Notes under the pieces: model-generated
Seen by the model: the letters and a program-made list of their open reading frames with translations, nothing else
Database searches by the model: none
What the model was told of the DNA's origin: nothing
Program-made: the position numbers and the translations under genes
Source of the DNA: Lepidurus packardi
Lineage: Eukaryota; Arthropoda; Branchiopoda; Notostraca; Triopsidae
Length of the DNA: 64,000 nucleotides
NCBI GenBank assembly: GCA_023053545.1
Contig: JAKZAN010000005.1
Coordinates: 3,038,001 to 3,102,000, forward strand
Reading direction: 5' to 3'
Shown here: in pieces, positions 37,001-47,266 of the stretch
Layout: each line of letters begins with the position of its first letter
Position numbering within the stretch: position 1 is the first letter of the stretch

Positions 37001-38444
37001 TTTTTTTTTTTTTTTTTTTTAATTTATCTCAGCGTGAGCACTGCTCGTTGCCGCCTATTTATTGGGTCTGAAGTTGAGTAATCAGTGAACAATTTTACAA
37101 ACATACATTCATTTACGCTATTCCTCGAAAGGAGAGCGTAGCCATACTAGTGGGTTAGTTGGGATGTAGGGTTATTAGAGCCGAGATGGCGAAAGTATTT
37201 ATTGCTTTGTAAGCGGTTGGGTTTGTGAGTATAGTCTGTGGATTAAAGTGGAGTCGAAGTTTTGATAAGTCTCTTAGCAAAATAGCTCTGGATCTATTTA
37301 AGAGTCTGCAGTGGAAAAATATGTGTCTGAGGTCTTGTTTCGAGTGGTTGTTACAGGTGCAATTTGAGTCTTGTGTCTTTTTAATGCGGTAGAGGAATGA
37401 CTTCGTCGGGAAATGTAAGGTTCTAAGTCTGATAAGTGTAGAAATAGTCCGTCTGTCTTGGTCAAGTTTGCAGATAGGTTGTAGCGTTGGAGATATCTGT
37501 AGATCGCGGAAGAGGGAGGCAGAGGTAGACCATTCTTCTTGCCATTTCTGTAAAATCAGATGCTTTATACTTTTCTTCAAGTCTTGGGACTTGTCGGTGA
37601 GCAGATTGTTATTTTTTAGTGACTCCATTAAGAATGAACAAGAGGCGTAACGTTTGTGTTTCGGTGCGATGGCGTTTGGGATAGTCGGGTTGTTGTGGCT
37701 GAATCTTAGAGTTCTTTCGAGCGAGAGGAGGTTTAAAGGAGGAATGCCTGTTTCAACTTCAAGAGCTGAAGTGGGGGTAGTTTTGAGTGCACCGGTAATA
37801 AGAAGCAGGGCTTGTCTATGTAGTGTTCGTACAGGGGCAAGGGAGGATAGCTTAGTGTTAGACCAGGCTGGAAGACCGTACAGAATTGTCGAGTAGAGGA
37901 GACTCAGGACCAGCGTTCTTAGTTGGTTGACTTTAATAGTTGGTAGGAAGGTGATTAATTTGCGTAGTCTGCTAATTATGCGATGCCCTTTTGAGGCAAG
38001 ATGAGCAGCTTGTTTTGACCAGTTTAAGTTCGTGTCGAAAATTAGGCCAAGATAGCGAACGCTGTCTTTGGGGCATATAACGTCTTCATTCCAGGTTAAG
38101 GCAGTAGTTTCGCCAGTTCTTTTCCTCGAGAAGTGTATGAGTTCCGTCTTGCTTTTTGAGAAAATAAAGCCTAGATTCTTACTCCATTTTTCCAAAGTTT
38201 TAAGGGCATTTTGAAGAATTTTAACGTTGATCTTGCTAGATGAGCCTGTCACCGCAAGGAGCAGGTCGTCGGCGTACGCAATTGTGGTGATACGTTTTTG
38301 TTTGAGCAGGTGGAGTGCGTCGTCTATATAGAGGAGAAAGAGTATTGGGGAGAGGGGAGAGCCCTGTGGTACACCTTTAAGCATGATGAAGGTATCACTG
38401 AAAGATGGGCCGTTTATTACGAAGCTTGAACGGTTCTCAAGAAA
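37001..38444 (-). mobile_element. 5'-truncated LINE insertion with 12-bp target duplication
   Basis: The 1,444-bp insertion starts with a T run on the plus strand (the poly(A) tail of the minus-strand element). It is flanked by the perfect duplication TTACTCTTGATT (36989-37000 and 38445-38456). It carries only the C-terminal half of a LINE ORF2. The host sequence, the plus-strand LINE, resumes at 38457. It is typical target-primed reverse transcription with 5' truncation. Confidence 0.93.
37155..38441 (-). pseudogene. Reverse transcriptase C-terminal fragment (non-LTR)
   Basis: The open frame runs from the 5' truncation point to a stop near 37155; the first ATG is at 38384. Seen: GVPQGSPLSPILFLLYIDDA (RT motif 4), TIAYADDLLL (catalytic YADD), HFSRKRTG, VRYLGLIFD, the thumb region, and a C-terminal cysteine/histidine motif CTCNNHSKQDLRHIFFHC. 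No stop interrupts about 425 codons, so the insertion is young, but it lacks endonuclease, ORF1 and the first RT motifs. Confidence 0.9.
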
Positions 38445-39384
38445 TTACTCTTGATTATACAGCTTGGTTAAACAGAAGATTAACATGGTTTACAGAAAAG
38501 AACGTAATAATGCCCCATGTCAGACGGGGTTCAGAGTAGGGAGAAGTACGGTAGACCAGTTGGTCAGACTAAAAAACGACTGTCAACCGGTGTACGTATC
38601 AGGAGACGTCGCAGTATTAGTATTAATTGACACACAGCAAGCATATGATGGAGTATGGATTGAAGGCCTACTCAGAAAGATAGGTGAGGGAGGCATCAGA
38701 GGAAAGATTTTAGCGGTAATACGTAGCTTCTTAAAAGAACGAATCCTTCAAGTCAGCATGGGTGCCCATCTGTCGACACAAATCCCCATGAAAAAAAGGA
38801 ATACCACAAGGATCTGTAATGTCTCCCTGGCTATTTAATATGATGATGGAAGGCCTGTCAAGTAAATTAGGACACGGAAATATATCGATATTTTCAGACG
38901 ATATTGCGCTACAGGGATTAGTGTAGATATAGCAATGGGAAAGGCTAATACAATTCTCGCTGATGTTTACTCTTGGTGTGGTAAAAATGGCTTACAAAGG
39001 TCCACTGAAAAATCAAATTGCATGGTCACCACGCGGAAACGAAAATTAAAAACTTATTAAAGATCAATTGGACGGAGATAATGAGAGTGACGTCGGCCAA
39101 ATTTTTGGGAATAATTTTTAACAAGTCTGTGTCCTTCTCAGAACATTCGGAAGCCATCAAGAAAAAAGGTATTAAAGCTATAGGAATGTTCAGTAGACTA
39201 GCAGGGACCAGTTGGGGGAGTAGCCAACAAGTTATGAAAACCCTCTATCAAGGACTAATAAGAACTATACTGATAGCAGTTTTATTGTGTACAACAGGCA
39301 TCATACCGCTAAGTGACAGAAGGGAGCTATTAGCTACTAATTATATCAATAGAATGGTCGAGTGCGCAAACACGACATAGTATA

Positions 39385-39554
39385 TCCCGTGTAAAAATTT
39401 TGACGTCATTTCATGGAAATTTGGTGTCAGTCATGGATCGTTTTTGGATTGTCATGTTCATTTATTCCATGGATTTTGTATCATAGAAATTCGATGTTAT
39501 TACATGAAAGATCTTCGATTTTCCATGTCCTAAATTTCTATCGCCGATTTTGAC
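39385..39554 (+). repeat. Left terminal inverted repeat of the 23-kb block
   Basis: Outer end TCCCGTGTAAAAATTTTGAC. Mirrored by 62215-62384 with no mismatch that I can find over 170 bases. Confidence 0.85.
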
Positions 39555-39717
39555 GTGTCTTTCCATGTTATAAATTTTCATCTTTCATTTGGAAATGTCT
39601 TTACTTGTCCAAATTTTCGTCTACGCTTCTGACCTTCGCTTCCCAGCATCTACGCTTATATGACTTAATTCTGACTATACGCTTTAGGACTTGGAAAGAG
39701 GCGTATACGTACGCGAC

Positions 39718-39757
39718 ATATATATATATATAAAAAATATATATATATATATATATA
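39718..39757. repeat. TA microsatellite
   Basis: About 40 bases of (TA)n interrupted by two A runs, between the left TIR and the ISL2EU-like insertion. Confidence 0.85.
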
Positions 39758-39980
39758 AAAAACTTACACTTTCAGAATCATCCATCCTATAGAGAACTTG
39801 CCAAATTCGCCCTCTATCGACTAAAACGTGCGAAATCCGCCATTAGACGCGATTTTCTGGAAGGTAAACAAACAAATAGGACCAACACAATCTTGCCTCA
39901 AATTGGTAATTTACGTGCTTATTTATCTTAATATAAGTTTCTTATGAACTAGTTTAGATAATTAAACAAAAACAACTGAA

Positions 39981-40535
39981 ATGCCGAGCTGTTGTGTTCA
40001 TTCCTGCACGGAAGAAACAGGAAAATCTTACAAATTGAGTGATGGACCGAAAATATCTTTCCACAAGTTACCGAAGGAACCAACGTTATTAAAGCAATTA
40101 ACATCCCGTATTAAGCGAGATCTTGGGCTAAACATAAAAGTAAATGAACGTGTTTGCCTTCTTTTTGTTTATTTTTAAAACGTTGGATTTTACTGTCGAA
40201 CAGGTTACCAAAAACACTGTTATTTGTTCGAAACATTACAACACCGAGGATTTCTACTGTTGCGACCCTCCATCGGGAAGACGTCAGCTGAAACCTGGTG
40301 TTCTACCGTCTGTATTCGAATTTAAACCTAAGCCGAAACAAAGGAAACCTCGCAAAGAACACAAATCACCAGCGAAAACTTTTACTCCTGATCAAGAGGA
40401 AGCTGCCAACATTATTGAAGAAAACAAACTTTCGGCGAGCAAACCTGTGTTTGAATCCCAACCGTCCAGCGAACTGTTACAGATTCAATCTCCGCATTTA
40501 CATTCGGAGCCTGCCGAAACTCAACTTTACACCCC
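39981..40535 (+). pseudogene. THAP DNA-binding part of the ISL2EU-like transposase
   Basis: Exon 39981-40139 starts MPSCCVHSC and contains KISFHKLPKEP. Exon 40204-40535 continues with NTVICSKHYNTEDF and LKPGVLPSVFEF. Together they form a C2CH THAP zinc finger (Cys-x4-Cys, Cys-x2-His, closing LKPGVLPSVF). A linker rich in Lys, Pro and Glu follows. The coding sequence is cut at 40535 by the LTR retrotransposon. The catalytic part resumes after 43744, but I could not see an uninterrupted frame join, so either an intron or a frameshift lies near 43745-43816. Confidence 0.82.
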
Positions 40536-41291
40536 TGTAAGGAGTGGAATTAGTGGTGGTATGGATTTAAAGCTCGATAACAATATACTATGCAGAGTTA
40601 AGAGATTAACACTGAAAATACGATAAACACTGTTGACCATAAATGTAAAGGACAACGTAAAGACATCTCTCGTGCCGAGGCCAGAACCCTCGTGAATGTC
40701 TATACGCAGTCCAAAGGTAATCTTAAGTTCCGAAGTCCAACGACCCAAGAAGAAGCAAAACAGCGATACCAACCCAAGGGAGGGGGCGGAAGGTAGAAAC
40801 AACAGAAGCGCACCCCGATAACGATGTCCAACTGGCCTATAAATACGGACCCACCAGACGACAACAGAAGACAGTTCACCCCTCGTCTCAGTCCCCGTAA
40901 CACCAGTTCACCACCGTGTTCCTTGCTCGGCGGACGGTTCCTTGCCAAGGATACCCGTCCGCCGAGCAATCCCCCCCCCCCCCCCCCCCCCCCCCCCCCA
41001 GCAGTCCCCGTAAAACCAGTTCGCCCTCCGTCTCAGTCCCCGTAAGACCAGTTCACCCGCTGTTGCCAGTTTACGCTCCCTGCTCCGTACCGAAGATACC
41101 CAGCCGCCGAGCAATCCCCCAGCAGTCCTCAGCCGACATCACCGTCTATCGAGACCGAACCCACCCGAAGCCAGCGAAGCCCTAGCCCGAAGCCAGTATC
41201 GACCCGACCCCTCCCCTGTCCCTCCTCTCTAACCCTGTACCGACCCCGCTGATAGTTAGAGTGAAATACACAGAATAAACTGACTATCACA
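40536..41291 (+). repeat. Left LTR of the Gypsy element
   Basis: 756 bases. TATA box TATAAATA at 40838-40845, poly(A) signal AATAAA at 41274-41279, and a run of 29 C at 40971-40999. Confidence 0.92.
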
Positions 41292-41294
41292 CTG

Positions 41295-41789
41295 GTGGCA
41301 GCGTTTCTTCGACCCCACGTCCTCCGAACCCGAAAACAAGCTTCCACGCCTACCCGCATCAAAACCCCCAAACTCCCCGAATACATCTGCCCCTACGCTT
41401 GCGGAGATAGCTTCATGCTAGCGGAGGCGACAGAACACCTCGCCGAGTGCCGCAAAACCAACGAGGATTCGTTGGTAGGTACGGGCCTGCACGTCTGTGG
41501 GTTCGATGCGGCTCATCACATCCCGACGGAGGCGTACATGCGCCACATACTGGACGACTGCCCGTACGCCAACGCTCTCATGCATTATGAGAGCGTACAA
41601 AGCCTGGGACACGACCACCCGGACGTGCACCCGCCACCAAAACCAACCGTTTTTAATACGCTCCCGTACAAAAACAGCGTAATCCTTCTGGAAGGGTTCG
41701 AGCGGCAAGTACTCCCGGACCACGGACTACCAAGACCCGACCACTTCGGTCTGCCAAACGACCTGGGCGTCCTCATGTTCACCCCCTAA
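41295..41789 (+). CDS. CHHC (U11-48K/GTSF1-like) zinc-finger ORF inside the Gypsy element
   Basis: The frame is open for 164 codons right after the left LTR. The first ATG is at 41415, so the true start is unclear. Two candidate CHHC fingers: CPYACGDSFMLAEATEHLAEC, where the second ligand position is Asp rather than His (Cx5Dx9Hx3C), and CGFDAAHHIPTEAYMRHILDDC (Cx5Hx9Hx4C). This spacing and the C-[PG]-[YF] start resemble the CHHC fingers of U11-48K, TRM13 and the piRNA factor GTSF1. A Pro-rich tail follows. It occupies the gag position, so it may be the N-terminus of a gag-like protein whose remainder was deleted. RNA binding is the likely activity if folded. The assignment rests on motif spacing only. 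Confidence 0.6.
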   Translation: MAAFLRPHVLRTRKQASTPTRIKTPKLPEYICPYACGDSFMLAEATEHLAECRKTNEDSLVGTGLHVCGFDAAHHIPTEAYMRHILDDCPYANALMHYESVQSLGHDHPDVHPPPKPTVFNTLPYKNSVILLEGFERQVLPDHGLPRPDHFGLPNDLGVLMFTP

Positions 41790-41929
41790 ACTATCGGCAC
41801 GGAGGTAAGTCACCAGACCAAAGTTGCACACCTCGAACCCCGTAACACCAGGTAGGAGGAGAAAAAAAAAAAACCTTTTTAAGAGACCTCCCGGTAGAAT
41901 TCTTTTTTTACAAAAGTTATTATAAGATC

Positions 41930-42993
41930 AATCCCATTCAGATGTTTAGTTGACACAGGTGCAGGCGTTACAGTTATGAATAAGCAAGCGTTTAATTTGC
42001 TGACACCGGACATTGCAGGAAAGCCAGTTCAAACTGATACAATCTTGAAATCAGTAACAGGAGAGAACCTGAATGTCTTCGGTTGTTATGAATTACCTTT
42101 TGAAATTCAAGGCCGTAAATTCAAAGTTGAATGTTACGTAGCAGAAGAGTTAGCTCACGACATCATCCTCGGTATGGATGCGATTCAGAGCCAGAGCATA
42201 GTTATTGACGGCGCGTCAATGGAAATGAGATTAATGTGGTAGGCCATGCAAGGAACAGTTCCAGAGTGCAACTGCATAAGCAAGTGAAAATACCCGCGTA
42301 CAGTAGAGTCATTGCTACTGCCAAATCCGAGCACGATAACTCGCATGGAGCGGAAATTATTTTTTAGCCTGTTCAGCTAGACGACGAATTCGTTTGTAGC
42401 GAACCAGCAATCGTAATAGGAAAGGGATGCGGTAAAATCCCAGTCTCGTTTTGGAATAATGGTCCTAACGATGTTGTGTTGAAACGAAACACAGTTATAG
42501 GAAGAGTTTGTAACGCCAGAGTGTCCGTGATTGCAGCAGTACACTCACTCCCAAGTACAGAGTATCCGTTACTCGAGAACTTCGATCTGTCTAATGTTAC
42601 CCCTTCGCACAGGGATGAGCTATTAAAATTATTAATTGAATTTCGGGATATTTTTGCAAAAGATGATAACGATTTAGGCCGTACAAAACTTGTTGAACAT
42701 GCCATTCACACCGGAGGTTCCAATCCGGTCTACCAACGTCCGTACAGGGCGCCAGAAGCGCGGGAAGCAGTTGTTAGACAGCATGTGGACGGGGTGTTGC
42801 ATAGAGGTGTCATTAGACCTTCTTCCTCTCCGTGGGGGGCGCCAGTAGTTTTTGTTGGGGAGAGGGATGGTGCACGGAGGTTTTGCGTGGATTTTCGTGG
42901 GGTTGGTGCAGTTACAAGGGGAGGTGTGTGCCCTTTGCCACGGAAGGACGAATCCTGTTGCCGGGACGGCAACTTTTTCAATGGGTGGAGGGA
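41930..42993 (+). pseudogene. Gypsy pol remnant: aspartic protease and start of reverse transcriptase
   Basis: At about 41945-42242 there is a retropepsin with CLVDTGAGVTVMNK-like active site (DTGAG) and DIILGMDAIQSQ. After a stop at 42240 a second open stretch (42476-42993) carries the RT entry region: HAIHTGGSNPVYQRPYRAP, HRGVIRPSSSPWGAPVVFV, RRFCVDFRGV. It is cut off at the right LTR before the catalytic YxDD. RNase H and integrase are absent. The copy is non-autonomous. Confidence 0.85.
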
Positions 42994-43740
42994 TGTAAGG
43001 AGTGGAATTAGTGGTGGTATGGATTTAAAGCTCGATAACAATATACTATGCAGAGTTAAGAGATTAACACTGAAAATACGATAAACACTGTTGACCATAA
43101 ATGTAAAGGACAACGTAAAGACATCTCTCGTGCCGAGGCCAGAACCCTCGTGAATGTCTATACGCAGTCCAAAGGTAATCTTAAGTTCCGAAGTCCAACG
43201 ACCCAAGAAGAAGCAAAACAGCGATACCAACCCAAGGGAGGGGGCGGAAGGTAGAAACAACAGAAGCGCACCCCGATAACGATGTCCAACTGGCCTATAA
43301 ATACGGACCCACCAGACGACAACAGAAGACAGTTCACCCCTCGTCTCAGTCCCCGTAACACCAGTTCACCACCGTGTTCCTTGCTCGGCGGACGGTTCCT
43401 TGCCAAGGATACCCGTCCGCCGAGCAATCCCCCCCCCCCCCCCCCCCCCAGCAGTCCCCGTAAAACCAGTTCGCCCTCCGTCTCAGTCCCCGTAAGACCA
43501 GTTCACCCGCTGTTGCCAGTTTACGCTCCCTGCTCCGTACCGAAGATACCCAGCCGCCGAGCAATCCCCCAGCAGTCCTCAGCCGACATCACCGTCTATC
43601 GAGACCGAACCCACCCGAAGCCAGCGAAGCCCTAGCCCGAAGCCAGTATCGACCCGACCCCTCCCCTGTCCCTCCTCTCTAAACCTGTACCGATCCCGCT
43701 GATAGTTAGGGTGAATACACTGAATAAACTGACTATCACA
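42994..43740 (+). repeat. Right LTR of the Gypsy element
   Basis: 747 bases. TATA box at 43296-43303. Nearly identical to the left LTR, but the C run is 21 bases (43429-43449) and there are a few substitutions near the 3' end. Confidence 0.92.
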
Positions 43741-43816
43741 CCCCAAATGAAGCTCTAAACGGACAAAGTCTGGTCACTTTATCCTCGGACGAACCAATCG
43801 GACGGAACATCAGCAC

Positions 43817-45181
43817 GTGGCACGTACAGAACGGGAACAGGAGTTATCAAGCATAAATGTCACCTGTGTTCCAGATGAAGCTCACAATTTTGAAGAACAA
43901 TGCGACTTATTGGCTTACGAATCAGGCATTGACTTGCCACAAACAGCTAGCGTTCAAGAAAAGAGGCAACCCTTACAAACAGTTGAAGAGCTTCTTTCGA
44001 AACTGGAAAATATTGAAAAAGAGAAGTATGAATTGCTGTACAGTCTTGAAAAGGAGAAGCAAAAGAGGAAATTAGCTGAAACTGAAACTGCGGCGTTGAA
44101 GGTCTCGCTTGAGGAATCACAGCGAGCACTAAAATCGTCCCGCGACGAAGTACAACAACTTAAGAACAGTAAGATGTCATTCGACAGTATCCGTAAGAAC
44201 CCCACCTTGATGAAACTCTACACGGGTATGGAGACCGAGGATGAGTTTTGTGCCTTATATCGCTACTTGGACCCAGGAGATAATTGCGAAAATATTATAC
44301 AATGGCGCGGACCTGTTAGTACCAACTTGAATGCACTACCGACAAGACGAGGGCGACCACAAAAATTGAAAGCCGTCGACCAATTTTTGATGGTGTTATG
44401 TCGACTGCGATTGAATCTTCTGGAGCTAGATTTAGCACACAGATTTCAAGTCAGCGTTTCCACGGTCAGCAGAATATTCGCTAGTTGGAGCAATTTTATG
44501 TATTTCCGACTTGGATGCTTACAGCTGTGGCCCTCCAAGGAGTACATAACAGAAACAATGCCAGAGGATTTTCAAGAAAAGTACCCATCTACAAGGGTCA
44601 TCATCGACTGTACGGAGCTTAAGTGCGAAAGTCCTGGTTCCTTTATGCTGAAAACGGGCCTCTATTCTCACTACAAGGGGACACATACCTTTAAAGGTCT
44701 TATTGGTATTGCCCCAAATGGTTTTGTCACATTTGTTTCTGCACTTTATTCTGGATCCATTAGCGATGAGGAAATCACGAGGCGTTGTGGAATTTTAAAC
44801 CAGGCTTATGAAGATGGAGATTCAATAATGGCAGACAAGGGATTTAATATCAAAAAGATGCTGCCAAATGGTGTCTCCCTCAATATTCCCCCGTTTAAGC
44901 GTGGGGACCGCCAGTTTAGCAGGGAAGAAGTTCAAGCGACACAGGAAATTGCTTCTCTTAGAGTGCACGTCGAAAGACGAATTGCGAGGATAAAGAGCTA
45001 TAGAATTCTCTCGCAAGTTATTCCACACTCTTTAAGAAGTCTTGCTAATCAAATTTGGACTGTATGTGTTATTTTGTCAAATTTCCAAACTCCCATTATT
45101 AATGCAACTGTAGAAGACCCTCTCGAGCCCGTGATGTATATTTCCGAAGAGAGTTGTAATGACTCGGATTCTGATTCTTGA
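43817..45181 (+). CDS. ISL2EU-like transposase, coiled coil plus DDE_Tnp_4 domain
   Basis: An open frame of 454 codons follows the Gypsy insertion; its true start is upstream in the THAP exons (the first codon here is GTG). Residues about 50-110 are a charged coiled coil (NIEKEKYELLYSLEKEKQKR). A helix-turn-helix_4-like segment follows (LCRLRLNLLELDLAHRFQVS), then the DDE_Tnp_4 nuclease fold with candidate acidic residues in RVIIDCTELKC, SIMADKGFNI and RVHVERRIARIKSYR. The tail is acidic. The catalytic domain is uninterrupted. The gene ends 107 bases from the convergent YqaJ gene. Confidence 0.87.
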   Translation: MARTEREQELSSINVTCVPDEAHNFEEQCDLLAYESGIDLPQTASVQEKRQPLQTVEELLSKLENIEKEKYELLYSLEKEKQKRKLAETETAALKVSLEESQRALKSSRDEVQQLKNSKMSFDSIRKNPTLMKLYTGMETEDEFCALYRYLDPGDNCENIIQWRGPVSTNLNALPTRRGRPQKLKAVDQFLMVLCRLRLNLLELDLAHRFQVSVSTVSRIFASWSNFMYFRLGCLQLWPSKEYITETMPEDFQEKYPSTRVIIDCTELKCESPGSFMLKTGLYSHYKGTHTFKGLIGIAPNGFVTFVSALYSGSISDEEITRRCGILNQAYEDGDSIMADKGFNIKKMLPNGVSLNIPPFKRGDRQFSREEVQATQEIASLRVHVERRIARIKSYRILSQVIPHSLRSLANQIWTVCVILSNFQTPIINATVEDPLEPVMYISEESCNDSDSDS

Positions 45182-45288
45182 ACTATGTGAATTAAATTCA
45201 CCATTTATTTCTAGCAAACTTGACTTTATTTTACAAACTTGTAATAGACTTCGGTGTTTACGTACTAGCAATTTCTTATAAATATGAC

Positions 45289-47110
45289 TTAAGTATTAAG
45301 TTTGGATGAAGGCTTCAAAACATTACTTTTGGAATAAAACGGCAGTGCATAAGAGAAATAGAATAGGTTCAGTTTTTGTGACATTTCATTCCATTTAACA
45401 GGATCAAATCTAATGCGCTCAATAATCAATCCTTTATACGTAAAAACAACAAAATCGCACCACTTCAAACCAGTTAAGGCCATTTGGCCCATAACTTGCC
45501 AGTAATATTCGTGTGACCGGTTCAGCCTAGGTGTACCATCAACGAATTGCACGTAGAAATTTGCAGTCGAAAGACATTCTTTGGCAGTTTGATTCCTTAA
45601 AGAATAGGGGCACTTGAATTCTGCAAGACCCTCGGGGTCATTTTCAGTTGGATCAAATACACGTCGGTCCGGACTAGCAGCCAGCCAATACCGGTTGGGG
45701 TCTATTACAAGGCCACATAAATGTGCTGTAATCTGGTGTCCAAGGTGGTGCATGGAACTCTGATAGCGAGTTGCAGCTACGGATTCAAATTTTTGCCCAT
45801 GTGTAATCTGCCGGAGGTTGGAAAGGTCCCGGCTTTCTAGCACGTTTTTGATTCCTTGCAATGTCCACGGAGATGAACGTTTGACGATCTGGCCGAAAGT
45901 ACTGGCCGTTACCCTGTAAAATTGAAAAATACTTTATTCAAATGAGTTTGTTCCAGTTACTGAGCTACTAAAACTGTACCTGAATGCACGTTCCTGTTTC
46001 CACATTGCACTCTTCGATTGTGCGCGACTGTTCTTCTCAATAAATTTGGATTTCGACATGTCTAGTTGAAGCTTTTTAAGCAATTCAGTATCCAAGGTGT
46101 TCTTTGGCAAGTGCTTATTAACTTCAGGGACATTCATTGCAAATCCGCACCACGATTTCTCAGGTAGCTTCGAGCGAAGGAGGGATACTGTTTGTTGAAT
46201 ATTTGTTTCCACCTAGAACATAAATACGTAAATGAACATGAAGACTTAAACTTGTGTTAGGCAAACTTACGTCATACTCTGACTCGTTGGTATTAAGTTG
46301 AAATACGAGGGTTGACTGCCCAGGTACCTCACCGAGACGAGTCAATTTCCCCGAAGACGAAGCAATTGAAGTCCCACTCCTAAGGAGTCTGGCAATATGC
46401 TTGTTCTTCCGTTCAAACGATCGAGAAAGCTCATCAACAGCATTCTTGTGTTCCGCGTCGAACCGAGGCTTCTTACAAGGCTGGAAAGCATTACACTCGC
46501 CGTGGCTTTCATCTGTAAGCCTGAACGAAAATTCATTCCGGGTTCGAGACCGGCCCCACTGCTGTGGCTTACTGGTGCATGAAATTTCTGGAGGAACCTC
46601 TGTAAAACCTTCTTTCTGATAAACGTGTAAAAGTTTTAAGGTGGCTATCGCGTGGTTACAGTACCCAGGACTCCCAACTGTGCAAGAACAGCTTACAGAA
46701 ACTATGGCATCACCTGGTACAAAAGCCTATGTAAAACAAAAATAATAATAATCAATATAAAGACGAGGCAACGAGCTATGCTCAAGCCTCTATTAAATCG
46801 AAAAAAAAACTATGGCATCTTGCCACGAAATACAACATACCGATGTTCTAAATAGAAGTTCCACCCGATGAGGAGCATCGTTTTTCCTGAAACTTCTGTT
46901 GCATCTGGCTCTAACGCGAATTTGATTGCCACAAGGAAGAAGTTGAGTTTCCACGTCCGTCACGTAGTGCTCGTTTAGGAAAAGTTCACTTCGATTATAA
47001 TGCCTGGCTGATGTAGTCTGTTGCTCAAAATATTGCTGAATAAGTTTCTCAGTTAGCTTTGGTAGCTTCTCTATATTTTTACACCAAGTTTCACTAATAT
47101 TTTCGGCCAT
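45289..47110 (-). CDS. ISL2EU-like SWIM/YqaJ nuclease protein
   Basis: Four minus-strand exons join in frame: 46841-47110, 46271-46726, 45980-46212 and 45289-45913, giving 527 residues with no stop. Seen: a SWIM-type zinc motif CSCTVGSPGYCNH in exon 2; the YqaJ/lambda-exonuclease-like core in exon 4, with VTASTFGQIVKR, LAASPDRRVFD (metal-binding Asp), GLAEFKCPYS (ExK) and HEYYWQVMGQMALTG (Gln); then KWCDFVVFTYKGLIIERI. YqaJ-fold enzymes are metal-dependent 5'-3' exonucleases. In ISL2EU elements the protein is presumed to help transposition, but its exact role is not established to my knowledge. The gene is apparently intact and convergent with the transposase. Confidence 0.88.
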
Positions 47111-47266
47111 TGAATTTTGAAAACTTATTTATTATAACAAAGAAAACGGAACTCACCACCGCAGGTCTAGGGAAAGTGAGAACAGCGAAAAAGTCGCGTC
47201 TAATGGCGGCGGTTAGTTTATGTAAACATCACTAGATGTCACTAGTGAATTTGGCAAGTTCTCTAT

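Larger units (their letters stand above)
35000..39384 (+). mobile_element. Decayed non-LTR retrotransposon (jockey/I-like)
   Basis: Plus-strand remnants in the order of a LINE. A gag-like ORF1 at about 35085-36270 has zinc knuckles: CYKCQRFRHISLSC is Cx2Cx4Hx4C, a second is degenerate, and CAHCKQNHEASDYKC is Cx2Cx3Hx6C. An APE endonuclease N-terminus follows at about 36490-36715 (NARSINPHLACL, VIFVCETWLKTEDR), then reverse transcriptase at about 38457-39380 (TGFRVGRSTVDQLV, DTQQAYDGVW, GIPQGSVMSPWLF, FSDDIALQG). Several frameshifts and stops break all parts, and most of the endonuclease and the front of the RT are missing around an AT repeat (36786-36909). A minus-strand LINE is inserted at 37001-38444. 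The right edge abuts the inverted repeat at 39385. Confidence 0.82.
40536..43740 (+). mobile_element. Internally deleted Gypsy-type LTR retrotransposon
   Basis: Two LTRs (40536-41291 and 42994-43740) beginning TGTAAGGAG and ending ATCACA flank only 1.7 kb of internal sequence. Flanking CCCC on both sides (40532-40535, 43741-43744) fits a 4-bp target duplication. The internal part holds a CHHC-type zinc-finger ORF, an aspartic protease and the front of a reverse transcriptase. The rest of pol is missing and no env is seen. The LTRs differ mainly in a C tract and a few substitutions, so insertion was recent. The CTGGTGGCAGCG after the left LTR is in the primer-binding-site position. Confidence 0.88.
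39791..47264. mobile_element. ISL2EU/IS4EU-like DNA transposon with THAP, DDE and YqaJ genes
   Basis: The 7.47-kb element is bounded by inverted ends AGAGAACTTGCCAAATTC (39791) and GAATTTGGCAAGTTCTCT (ending 47264). The inner part of the ends shows a second inverted block around CCGCCATTAGACGCGA. It is flanked by AT on both sides (39789-39790, 47265-47266), consistent with a 2-bp target duplication. It encodes a THAP plus DDE transposase on the plus strand and a SWIM/YqaJ nuclease on the minus strand, the two-gene layout I know for ISL2EU. A Gypsy retrotransposon (40536-43740) splits the transposase gene; without it the element would be about 4.27 kb. Confidence 0.85.

Noticed and set aside
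40700..41114. Open frames with Gly or Pro runs across the LTR
   Set aside because: Artefacts of the C homopolymer; identical frames recur in the second LTR and contain no domain.
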